NCBI GenBank assembly: GCA_017893485.1
Contig: JACEHZ010000372.1
Span: 2,088,208 to 2,152,207 of the forward strand
Source of the DNA: Hemerocallis citrina
Taxonomy: Eukaryota; Streptophyta; Magnoliopsida; Asparagales; Asphodelaceae
Length of the DNA: 64,000 nt
Reading direction: 5' to 3'
Shown in pieces: positions 44,700 through 54,984 of the stretch. How positions within the stretch are numbered: position 1 is the first letter of the stretch; the number at the start of each line of letters is the position of its first letter. Under the pieces are notes generated by a model that saw nothing but the letters and a program-made list of their open reading frames with translations, was not told the origin of the DNA and ran no database searches. Made by a program: the position numbers and the translations under genes.

Positions 44700-44951
44700 G
44701 GAAAAAACGAGAGAATCAAGGGTCCACCTGAGGCGGCAGCTCGGATACAACTCCTCGGCAGCCTTAGCGACCTTGGCAACCTCCGCCTCGAGGTCGGCTA
44801 CTCGAACCGCCAAGCCATCCAAGCGACGTTGCTCCGCCTCGAGTTGCCTAACCGCCCTCGCTTTCTCCGTCCTATCCTTATCACAGAGGGCCTTCAACTC
44901 CCTCTCCTATTCTGCGAATTCCTGGATGAGGTGGCCAAAGTGACAAGTGGC
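44700..44951 (-). pseudogene. Antisense gene copy 2, exon 3 (coiled coil, truncated)
   Basis: It begins directly after the acceptor ...GGTTGGCAG with ATCHFGHLIQEFAE, then a TAG (near 44910), then ERELKALCDKDRTEKARAV and a heptad-like VADLEAEVAKVAKAAEEL. It matches the start of exon 3 of copy 1 (IIVHFGHL..., ELEKELK). The acidic C-terminal half of copy 1 is missing here. Confidence 0.6.
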
Positions 44952-45043
44952 CTGCCAACCGAAGCAAAGAAGATGAGTTAGATCGAAGCAAAAAACGAAC
45001 AGCGGACTTAATAAATTCTCAAAGAAAATGATTCAATACTTAC
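44952..45043 (-). other. Predicted intron 2 of the antisense gene, copy 2
   Basis: A 92-nt segment on the minus strand runs from GTAAGT to a TTCGGTTGGCAG acceptor. It has the same phase and protein context as 7577-7658, although the intron sequences differ. Confidence 0.7.
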
Positions 45044-45166
45044 CGACACAAGCGACCGAGCGACTTCATAGGTGTCATTACCGGTCGTCCCCGCCTACAA
45101 TGCGGCTTGGTCCTTTGGGGTCGCGAGATGCTTAACCTCCTGCATACACATCTGCGAAGGAACCTC
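45044..45166 (-). pseudogene. Antisense gene copy 2, exon 2 (5' part deleted)
   Basis: Only the end of the exon is left: EVKHLATPKDQAAL, a stop, then NDTYEVARSLVS up to the donor. A 27-bp stretch with TGTATGCAGGAGGTT is duplicated at its start, and about 330 bp that copy 1 has are missing. The acceptor of intron 1 is therefore uncertain here. Confidence 0.5.
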
Positions 45167-45245
45167 CTGCATACACATCGGCAACAAGTTAGAAAAATGC
45201 ACAAGGAACTCGAAGAACAAATGCGGTAAGATGTCAGGAGCATAC

Positions 45246-46206
45246 TCGGGTCGATTGGACTAAGGCCCGACCCGTGTAGCACCTCCTCATTCATTTCTCT
45301 CCAGCTCAACATTTGGAGAGCAATGAGCTTCGCCGCCACCACCTCCTCGGTCGCAGTCAGCACTGGGTCGACCCTTGCAAACTTCAGCACCTCTACCTTC
45401 CACCGAGTCGGAAAGTCCAGCGTCGAGGGCCCCTTCAATAGGAAAAACTTCTCCTTCCAACCTTTTATCGAATCCGGATTCTCTATAAGCCTAACGCCAC
45501 TCCGGGGTGACAAGTAGTAGCGAGGCTCGGCCTTCGACATCCGGTGGATTCGATACAGGCTCCGGAGGATCACCACGTCTGGCTCGACCTTGGCAATGCG
45601 GCACTGCAGCAAGAAGGCGAGCACGTGGCGCCAGGTGTTAGGCATAAACTGCACCGGTGCCAGGAAATACCATTGAAAAACCCTTAACACGAAGGGATGC
45701 AGAAGGCAACGCAAGCCGGCGCTCAAAGAGTCGAAGTCGAACACACACGTATCCGGCGACAGTTCGGAGTTCGCTCGCATCCCAGGGCCTGGGAGGATCA
45801 ACTTATACTCCGGAGGGATGGCGAACCCCTTTCTGATCCACAGGAGGTCCTTCTCGGATAATACCGAAGCAATGTCGTCCACCTCGGTAACCTCCCTCGG
45901 GTTGTTCTCCTCGTAAACCACCGACCGACCAATGATTACCTTCTTCAGAAGATCACCCTCGTACTGCCTAATTCCAGCGTGGCCAGATAGCACACCAGGG
46001 TACCGACCCTACTCAGGGGCTCGCCTCTCAGTCTCCACGATCTCCTCGACTACAGGAGATCGGGCCACTACCTTCTTCTTCTTCTCCTCGGCCACGGACG
46101 GTCCTACCACCTCCTTCCCCTTTCTCCGGCTCACTACTTGCCTCCTCTCCTCGGCACCACTATCACCTGAGGACGATGCCTCACTTTTCGAGTTTACCCT
46201 TGACAT
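45246..46206 (-). pseudogene. Antisense gene copy 2, exon 1 (Transposase_28-like)
   Basis: ATG at 46206-46204 (MSRVNSKSEASSSG). A basic, Lys-rich N-terminus contains RRKGKEVVG and EEKKKKVV. A single in-frame TAG near 46009-46011 is followed by the conserved region: IPPEYKLILPGPG, LLHPFVLRVFQWYFLAPVQFMPNTWRHVLAF, EPRYYLSPRSG and NPDSIKGWKEKFF. It ends GLSPIDP at a GTATGC donor. The block order and spacing match exon 1 of copy 1 and the PF04195 pattern, while many residues differ, so the two copies separated long ago or belong to different subfamilies. Confidence 0.75.
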
Positions 46207-46385
46207 CTCTAAATAAGTATAAGGCAAATACATTGACCTTGATGTGACGTAGCCTTGAAGTGACGTTCATGATCGGAATTAGTTCGCCGGAAATTGCCTG
46301 GCCCACGCGACAGCTAGCGCAACCACCTTGGAGCACAAATCGCCGCTAGCAGAGCAAACTGAGAGTAAAAGTAAAAACTTGGGAG

Positions 46386-46432
46386 TGAAAGTGGGAAATG
46401 AGCTAAGGGGTGAAGGGGGGTGAGAATTTATA
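46386..46432 (-). promoter_or_regulatory. TATA box and C-run of the antisense gene, copy 2
   Basis: The minus strand reads TATAAATTCTCACCCCCC, then CTCATTTCCCACTTTC. It is the counterpart of 5983-6020 and lies 226 bp before the ATG. Confidence 0.6.
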
Positions 46433-46544
46433 ACCAAAGAGCGACGTTTGGGCTTACTTAGGCTTTTAAGGGCCCACTAAGAGAAGGCAAAGCACCAAAA
46501 CGGAGAGTTACGACGTTCCAAGTCAAAAAACTCGTTGATTCACT

Positions 46545-47720
46545 TAACTCCGTTACTCGGTGATTCGCACCTTGACGAGCCACCGAGCGACCGTCCTCCC
46601 GAGCCGAAGGGACGAGGTACCGACACCCACATATGGAGAAAAACTCTACCGAGCCAATCTCACCGTCGGATCGCCTCAATATTCGCGTCGAAACACGATG
46701 GGTGGCTCAGATCATGCCACGCCCACAAAATGACAAGATAACGTTTTCTTGTGATCTGGACCCCCGGCCTCGTGATATGTGCCGAGATGAGCGGCTCAGA
46801 TCTCTCCACGTGATCCGAACTTCCGAGCGTTCGTCCGAGCCACTACCCTCACGAGCCGAAGGGACGATGAACCGACCCCCACATATGGAGAAAAATTCTG
46901 ACGAACCAATCTCACTGTCGGATCGCCTCAATATTCGTGTCGAAACACGATGGGCGGCTCAGATCATGCCACGCCCACAAAATGACAAGATAACGTTTTC
47001 TCGTGATCTGGACCCCCAGCCTCGTGATACGCGCCGAGATGAGCGACTCAGATCTCGCCATGTGATCCGAATGCTCAATCCGAACTTCCGAGCGTTCGTC
47101 CGAGCCACTACCCTTGCGAGCCGAAGGGACGAGGAACCGACCCCCACATATGGAGAAAAATTCTGCCGATCCAATCTCACCGTCGGATCGCCTCAATATT
47201 CGCGTCAGAACACGATGGGCGGCTCAGATCTTGCCACGTTCACTAAACGACAAGATAGCATTTTGTGGGGATTTGCGCCATAATGGACGCCCACGATCGT
47301 GCCACGTGGCTCGACAGATCCCTGTGCTCCGAGCCGAGCTACCGAGCTGCTTGGCTGGTCCACCGAGCTACTAGGACGAACTACCGACCCACCGGAGTAC
47401 CTAGCCGATCAGCCAAGCTACTAAAGGACGGAGGTCGAACTAACAACCCACCGGAGCGCTTAGACGAGCTATCGAACAGTTTGGTCGAGCCTCCGAGTTA
47501 CCAAGCCGCTTCACCGAGCCGAGCGGACGAGGTACCGACCTCCACGTATGGAGAAAAATAGGGCCGACCCTCCTCAGCCGTTGGATCTTGTCAAAAAATG
47601 TGCTCGATGCGATGGACGGCTCAGATCTTGTCACGTTCACTAAACAACAAGATAACGTTTTGTGGGGATCTGCACCGTAATGGACGCTCAGGATCGTGCC
47701 ACGTAGCTCACGCCACGTCA
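46545..47720. repeat. Array of about 250-265-bp repeats upstream of the antisense promoter
   Basis: CCGAC(A/C)CCCACATATGGAGAAAAA anchors occur at about 46620, 46872, 47138 and, diverged, 47535. Each is followed by TCACCGTCGGATCGCC, CGATGG-CGGCTCAGATC, and GACAAGATAACGTTTT. The spacing grows where a CTACCGAGC-rich insert (47330-47520) interrupts. No gene is convincing inside; open frames repeat with the unit. Confidence 0.75.
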
Positions 47721-48135
47721 TAAATCGGTATTAAAAATTAGTTTTTTATTTATTTTTATTGTTTTATTTATTTAAAAATTGAAAAAAAAATTTATTAAAA
47801 ATTCGAGAAAATTAACTAAAAATTCTAGAAAATAATTATAAATTCGGGGGTATATTTTCGAGCCCCTGAATGAACAATTGTTGCCTAGAACGGTTTATTA
47901 AGACTCCCAAACGACGAATTAACACTTCGCAAAATTAAATAAATAATCCGAAAAATAGACAAAAATCACAAAATGTCCAAAAGAGCTCAAGAAAAACTTA
48001 GAGCGCAACCAACTCGGAAAATCACCATGCTGCCTCCTGCAAAGGTTCGAAACCCCCCATTCGGACTCCGATACAATTTTGCCAGCCATTAAAACAGTAA
48101 AACTATTCCTCGAAGGCTGATCAAACTCAGTCTTC
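47721..48135. other. AT-rich untranslated end of Tat element 2
   Basis: No gene was found. It holds long A/T runs (47735-47830), then the sequence next to the polypurine tract, which is shared with the other Tat copies (CAAAGGTTCGAAACC...AACTCAGTCTTCGGG). Confidence 0.5.
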
Positions 48136-48151
48136 GGGAGTGGGGGGCTCG
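48136..48151 (+). other. Polypurine tract of Tat element 2
   Basis: GGGAGTGGGGGGCTCG abuts the 3' LTR. It is the same tract as in elements 1 and 4. Confidence 0.85.
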
Positions 48152-48770
48152 TGATATGGCTAAAAATGGGGTTAAATCGGGATCGTCCAAATCTGGTGCG
48201 GATCTCAAAGCCTAGGGGTAAAATGGTAATTTCACCTACAAATGGGTCCGAAACAGGTACTGGGTCTTCTTCTCAAGGATCCATTAATCCGCAAATGGAT
48301 CCATCTCCAACTGGGTGCAGGTTCCAACCCGCAGCAAACCTGGTCCAGCAGGATAAAATTAGGGTCTCTGATTAATCCTAATCAACGACCCTGATTCACA
48401 TCTATCCTTTCACTGGAAATTAAGGATTACATTCCTAATCTGATTATGGGGATTACATTCCTTATCAAATCACAGGGATTACATTCCTAATCTGATCCCT
48501 AAGGCGGCTATAAATACCCTCCATCCACCATCGTTAAGAGGTAATCAATCTTTTGCCAATTTACGCTCTCTCATAATCATTCCTGATTACTTACTTGAGC
48601 GTCGAAGGGTGCTTCGCCGGGATCAACCCCGGTGTCTCGCACTTTTTGCAGGTGAACGGCGGGAGTCAGCGGTCAAACTCCGGCGGAACAGGTTTCAGGT
48701 TTGCTATTCAAGTTTTCCAAGAATCCACAAATACTATCAGTTTGCCCCTACACCAGATTTAGCGGTAACA
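48152..48770 (+). repeat. 3' LTR of Tat element 2
   Basis: This uninterrupted 619-bp LTR runs TGATATGGC...GCGGTAACA. The TATA box CTATAAATACCC is at about 48509. It is followed by TATAG (48771-48775), the right target duplication. Confidence 0.92.
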
Positions 48771-51541
48771 TATAGGTCATGTACTCGCACGATAACAATA
48801 GCAATTTCTTTCATAATAACGATAACAATAGTCGACACGATAATCCTAAAACAATACACGATGAATTGGGATAACGCAGTGAGTAATCCAATAATAAATC
48901 GATAGCACTAGCCGACACAATATTTTGGGAACAAGCCCACAATTCCAAGTACATTCACTATATTATCAACTACCCTTGTCAATCCTTAACCCCAGCTTGA
49001 TTAACATTCTTTATTCAATTAACATACGATAATGCTATTAATAAGGGACACTAGAAAGATGACAACACAACCCTAAGATCATGCAATGTACTCTATACAA
49101 TTAAATACACCAAATTCAACATTATAGAGTCAATTATATATTATTAAACATAGAAACCCAATTCTGGACAGCATTAGGTTGATATACCAAAATCAGAATT
49201 CCCGTTGCTAAAGGACAACAAATATGGATCCATCAGAAGGTCTAGAAACTAGACTCCAGTCCGGTTCCAATGCATATAAATAAAGTACATAAAAGTTGTA
49301 GCATCAGGTGTCAAAACAGAAAACTACACAGGATTTGTGTTCAACCATAACTTGTAAACTTGTGTTGATACATATGAAACAGGTCTGAAACTTTATAAAT
49401 TAATTCCAGGAAAATTAGGAAATGTTCTCTACGGTGTCTAGTATCAGCATGCAGAATTCTAAGTCATTATCTTACAGGTAGCATGGTTAAATTAATTGTA
49501 AATCAGAGTGTGGCAGTCGTTTTTATAATCTGGAATTGTACGACACAGCAGCAGTAAAATTGCGATATCTCACAAACCGTAACTCGGAATTCAATTCCGT
49601 CAAAAATATTAGTAAACTAGACATCTGGGGCTACATTCCATATTCAGGAAGTTATTGATTTTGGTGACATTATCTAGGTCAAAATAGAGTGGTAATGTTC
49701 AGGTTGGAAGTAAATTTCAGGGTTTCAACATGTTCTTTTTGAATAAAATGATTAAAATGTTAAGAACTATGAGTTGGGGGTTAAAAATCATAAATCACAG
49801 CAAGCTATAACTATGTGAACATGGTATTAAGATGTATAATATCCATAATCTTACTAATCACAATCGACTAACACGCTAACATCAATCATATAAGCAATCA
49901 ATACTAGTATGCAATCTACAATTATTGTGAGATGTCATGACATGAAATACAATAATAATCCATATTTCTATATTCAATAATTAACTATATGAATGCATGT
50001 AAGATCTCAATAAGTCAGAGGCAAAAAAGACGGCACGAAGTCAAGACTGCTACTTGGATTCGCTCGTATAAATCCGTAGCATCCCAATGATAGGTAACAA
50101 TAACAATATATGATAATAAATAGGGATCTACTTGCGAGATTCAATAAACAATTTTGAATACGATTCAATATAATTCGAAAATGAGATGACTTGCCTTTAG
50201 GACGACGTTAGATTAATTCGAATATAGGAAAGAATAACTGGATCGGAATCCTGGCAACACGGCGACGAGCAAACGGTCACGATAATCACGATCGAGCATG
50301 GATCTAAATGATCAAGATGGTGATCAAGATGAATATCAAGCGAATCCAATGGCCGAGATCGAATATAAAACATATAAATATTAGAAGAGTACCAAAAGAG
50401 TAAATATACCATGATTGACAATTTGATGAATGAGAACAAAAAGTGGATCAAATATTTAACTTACCAAGTAGAAGATGAACGAGACGATCACGACGATCAC
50501 GGGTCGAGATTAAGTGTGATCGGTCGATCGGACGGCTGAGATTGAAGATCAAGACCAGGATCAAAATCAAGATCAAGGTGATGATCACGATCGCGATGAT
50601 CAAAAGAGATCCGATGGTCGAGATCAAGATCTTGATAATGATGATGGTGATGGTGATGGTGATCAATGCAAATCCAACGACCAAGATCAACGGATCAGGA
50701 TGATGATCGTCAAGATCGTGATGATCAATGATCGGATGACTCATAACACACTTGGTCAAAACTGCACACTCACTGGCTTCGGCTTGGCTTGACGATGGCG
50801 ACTGGCTGTTGTCGTCGGGAGGAGTACACCACAGGGACGAAGGGGTGTAAGGTGGGATCGAGGGACAGAGCTGGCAACGACGCAAAGTTGCTGTTGCTGT
50901 TGTGCGTCTACCTGCATCGGAGAGAGAGAGGGAGCAGGGCGTCACTGGTCAGAGTAGTTGCCGCTGTTAGTCGCGATAGGGAAGAGGAGGCAGGGCGGAC
51001 GGAGTGTCGGAAGATTGTTGAGGCTGTTGTGGGGGGTTGCTGGCTGGCACTGCAGTCGGGAAGCGCACGGGGAGTCACAGTCTGGCTGGCGACGTTGAGA
51101 CGAGGTGAGGGTTCGCGACACAGATGCTGCAGGAGGAAGGAAGGATCGGGAGGGAGAGAGAGACGGGGATGGCTGATAAGCGGCTAGGTTTTGGGGTATA
51201 GGGTTTGGGTGATACAATAGGGTAGAATATATAGGGTGAGGGTGATAACGGGTTTGGGCTGAATAGGGTAACGGGTACATATAGGTTAATGGGTAGAATA
51301 CGGTTTAGTTAAAGTATATTGGGTTTTAGAATGGGTTTAAATGGGTATCAGGATAAAAAGAAAATCCAATAGAATTAGAATAGGGTTTTAAAAATAGGAT
51401 TTTGGGTATAATTAGATCCAAAAGAAGATATACAATAACCAATAAAAATATAATTTATAATAAATGTAATTTGCATTACATTATAGAATTTATTTTGAAA
51501 TGACTACAAATGAAATTAGCAAGTATAAATGAGTTTTCAAT

Positions 51542-51555
51542 AAGAACCCAAAAGT
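51542..51555. repeat. LINE target-site duplication, left copy
   Basis: AAGAACCCAAAAGT (14 bp) recurs perfectly at 52090-52103 after the A-run. Confidence 0.9.
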
Positions 51556-52089
51556 TGATAATTATGAGGAACTATGGGTGGGTCCTAAATTCGGGCTAGA
51601 ACGGGGGCCTATGAGAGAAGCGTGGTATATTGCTATTGCCGCAGTGACCTGGGTTCTTTGGCTAGACAGAAATAACCGCTACTTTCGTGGAACTTGCAAT
51701 AGTATTACCGGCAATTTAAATCACACTATGCATCTTATCTCTTTCTGAGCTACTGTGGCCACAGCAGGTCCTAGAGGACGGATCGAGAGCGTTTTCCAGG
51801 TTCAGGAGTTCGACGATGAGGAAATTGAGATCGGTCCGACGATCGATTGATGGCTTGCTAGACAGACACTGATCAGAAGTACCCACCCCCCAGGGTTTTG
51901 TTGAGGGGACCATGATGTATTTTTTCTTGGTTTTTCTTGTCTGCTTTGGTCCCACCCCACCATGTTAGGGGTGGTGTTTCTGTAATTTTATGGTTGTAGG
52001 ATTTTGTAGCAAACTCAGTACTCTGAGTTTGTTTTGTTAATCTCTTATTAATGAAACAGGGTGGCCGGATTCCACCTTTTCCTAAAAAA
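51556..52089 (+). mobile_element. 5'-truncated plant L1-type LINE tail
   Basis: The 534-bp insertion encodes, near its start, EAWYIAIAAVTWVLWLDRNNRYFRG, which fits the C-terminal region of plant LINE ORF2 (the WVLWLxRNNR-F wording). One TGA lies near 51746. A 3' UTR follows, ending in a short A-run. Severe 5' truncation, A-tail and 14-bp flanking duplication are the marks of target-primed reverse transcription. It sits inside the long LTR. Confidence 0.85.
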
Positions 52090-52103
52090 AAGAACCCAAA
52101 AGT

Positions 52104-52152
52104 AATAATAATAATAACAATAATAATAATAGTAAAAATAGATATAATAATA
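52104..52152. repeat. TAA/AAT microsatellite
   Basis: AATAATAATAATAACAATAATAATAATAG-like run directly after the LINE duplication. Confidence 0.8.
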
Positions 52153-53239
52153 ATATACACATATATGTCAAAAATGGACATTCAAGTTTAATAGGCTTAT
52201 TAAAATAATCCAAACAGTAATAATATATAATATAAATAGTTGATTACTTAGATATGTAAAATAAAGTTAAAATATACCGTCATAAATATAATTTTCGAAA
52301 AATAAATGAAATAGAAAATTTCTTAGAATCCGGAATAATATTTTGTTAAAATTTGATCAATTGAAAAGGTAATTGTTGTAAAAGAATTTTAAAACGAAAA
52401 GAAAGTTATAGAAATTTTTAAATACAGAAAATGCATGGAAAAAGAAATACACCCAAAGTACAAGAAATGGAAAATAGGGGTTACAAATCCTACCCACCTT
52501 ACAACTCCAAATTTTGCTTAGGCAGTACATAGGACAAGGAAAAAACGAACTGGGAATTAATAAAACTGGGGATTCAAAGGGTTAGACAAAATGTTGGAAA
52601 CACCAAAATAAGAAGCGAGTGGATCACAACGATGTCAAATGGAGTGCAAGAAAGAAAATAAACAGTATAAAAAGGGAAGAAACAACACAAGATAACAAAG
52701 CAAGATAGGGAATAGGTAAAACTGAAATCAGAGAGAGAAAGGACAGGGAAGAATTGAACCAATCAAGGAATCAACAGATGAAGATGAATACAAGGAACAG
52801 AGGGAAGCAACAATGCAGGGAAGAAGAAACAAAAGAATCCTGAGACCTGTGGGTTATGGGCCCACCACGCTTCTGCTGCGCAACTCTGATCAGAAAGACC
52901 CCATCATCAGCATCCAATAACTCCAGAATCTGCCTAGTGGCTTACCATTTTCTTGACACGTGCAAATGATATCTTTCTAGCATGAAGTTCCAACTTCGGG
53001 CAACTTCAGATTCTTAGCACTTCCTGAGATCCTGGGACTACTTGCACATCTTGGAGCAAAATATGACACTTCCTATCCGGGTGATGATCCAAAAAATAAT
53101 TTTTGATTTTGAACTTCCCAAGAAATTATTTGCACGTGTAAAAAGGTAAATTTCAGAAAAATATTTATTAAATCACCAAAATTTATTTTAATTCATTTAT
53201 TAATCTTAAAAATATTATTTAAAAATCTGGGGTATTACA

Positions 53240-54984
53240 TCACTCCGTCCATAGAATAGTTCTATCCTCATAACTACTCTAAGCAAAAGAAAATAAAATA
53301 CAAAACTTACAAGTTAGTTTCAAAATTTTACTTTATCATTATTTTTTATAGTTGGATTTAATTACCAAGCAAAACAAAATAACATATTATTATAGCTCGA
53401 AGAGTAAAAGGTGAAAACTGACATGGCGAAAGTATAAGAAATCCAATTGAATACACCATTAATCCCCAATCATAAGAAAATAGGAAGACTATTCACATAG
53501 AATAAGAAGTCAAAAGTGAAGAGATAAAACCCAAATATTAAAAGGTTTATAACCATACAAACAACAAAGGAACGCTAAAGGTTATATATAAAAAATAGTT
53601 TTGGGAAAGTAACCAGTCAAGATACATAGAAATACGAACAAATTTTGCGAAGAAAAGAAAATATTAAAATAATGAATGTAAAAGACATATAATAATTAGT
53701 GAATGATCACATTATAATCAATACTCGAAAAACACATTAAAGGGTAACGAACAAAATAGACCAAAATATATATATGCAAGAAGACTTAAAAGGAGTTCAT
53801 TAAATATTACAAAAGTAAGCGTCAAATCATTAATTAGGACGTGGAAACAAAAGTATGTGAGAAATCTAAAATGTTAAAGAATTGGAAAACGGTGGCAATG
53901 AATAGTAATTCACAAAAGAACGAAAACTTAAACCATAGTTGATGTACTCAATCTTAACATAAATGAAAAAAAATTGTAAACACAAAATAGAGCAAAATCA
54001 ACTATATTAGTTCAAATTGTATGGAAACATAAAGTGTAATTGTATAAACAAAATGTCATAAAGAAAATGTTTATTTACCATTAGTTTTATTATATAAGTA
54101 AAAAGTCTTGAAATATCAATTAGCAAATAGGTAGAAAATCTTGCCTCTTTGACATCAAGTTGCATGTCTGCCTTCACGGCATCAAGTTGCCGTCTGGATA
54201 TTCGGTTGCACATTTTGCCTCCCGACATCCAGTTGCAATTTGCCTCCATTGACATCGAGTTGCATATTTGCCATCTCGACATTAGGTTGCATCGAAATGG
54301 TGAAATGGAAGATGTAATCTTCTATATGCACATGGATATGGGACATTTAATTTAAGTATGATGTTATGTTTTGAAATTCGTGATATAAAAATAGTAGAAA
54401 AGTAAGAAATGGAGTTGAAAGTTACACAATAGAATATCAAAATAAATATATAGATTATAAATATCAAACACAATAGTACAAAATAATAGTAATGAAAATG
54501 ATTTGTAAAAGTAGGGAGAAAAACGGAATGAAATACATGCATAAGCACAATGCAAAAGCAAATGAGAAAATAAATATGCAGTGTAGCAAATTTACACAAT
54601 AAATATATCATAAAAATATACAATAACGTAGGAATTAAACAAGTCTCTAACATGTCTTTGAAGATCCACCGATGCCGATCGACGAACCAAGCGGGAAGAA
54701 AAGAATGGACAACTCCAGAATCAAAGAAATATGGGCACAAAAGAATAAAATTATATCCAGTAAGGAATCAATGAATGTGAATGAATGGAAGGACGAAACA
54801 ACTAAGAAATGAAGGAACTGAATATGAAGGAATCAAAAAGTGGATCAAAAAAGTTGGAATCGAGATTATATGTTGGTTATCAATTATTCATGTGATTCAC
54901 GCGTGTTGTACATACTGTTGAGTCAAACACAACTAATCAGGGTCCAACCCCAAATTAGTTAGAGTCAAACCTGGCTTTGATACC
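53240..54984 (-). other. Non-coding interior of the long-LTR element
   Basis: At the left edge the minus strand reads GGACGGAGTGA, the polypurine tract. At the right edge (54984-54972) it reads TGGTATCAAAGCC, a primer-binding site with one change from the initiator-Met form. Between them is AT-rich DNA with no gag or pol motif. About 54150-54295 has an imperfect array of roughly 26-bp units built on GACATC-AGTTGCA. The open frames seen are low-complexity and not credible. Confidence 0.65.

Larger units (their letters stand above)
24550..48770 (+). mobile_element. Tat-lineage Ty3/gypsy element 2, nearly complete, with nested Tekay-like element
   Basis: The order on the plus strand is: 5' LTR (split), primer-binding site 36238, gag, protease, RT, RNase H, second RNase H, integrase, 115-bp tandem repeats, an antisense gene, a promoter-proximal repeat array, polypurine tract and 3' LTR. 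Without the nested element it is about 13.2 kb. All domains are present but broken by stops and frameshifts. The double RNase H and the extra antisense gene put it in the Tat lineage (the Ogre/Retand group in published classifications). Confidence 0.9.
48771..53239 (-). repeat. 3' LTR of the long-LTR element, main part
   Basis: It continues 23409-24549 after Tat element 2. 48776-49680 aligns with 55726-56610. On the minus strand it starts TGTAATACCCCAGATTT at 53239. A GAT-rich low-complexity stretch lies at 50200-50740, a possible TATA region (minus-strand CTATATATTCTACCC, near 51225) upstream of it, and a LINE insertion at 51556-52089. Frames on either strand here look like chance. Confidence 0.78.

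Noticed and set aside
50448..51280. Frames on both strands with Ile/Asp-rich or Gly/Arg-rich text.
   Set aside because: They fall in the GAT-rich and adjacent LTR leader sequence of the long-LTR element; composition explains them.
54282..54740. A 152-codon minus-strand frame with many hydrophobic residues, like a membrane protein.
   Set aside because: It is in AT-rich non-coding interior; Ile/Phe/Tyr richness follows from base composition.
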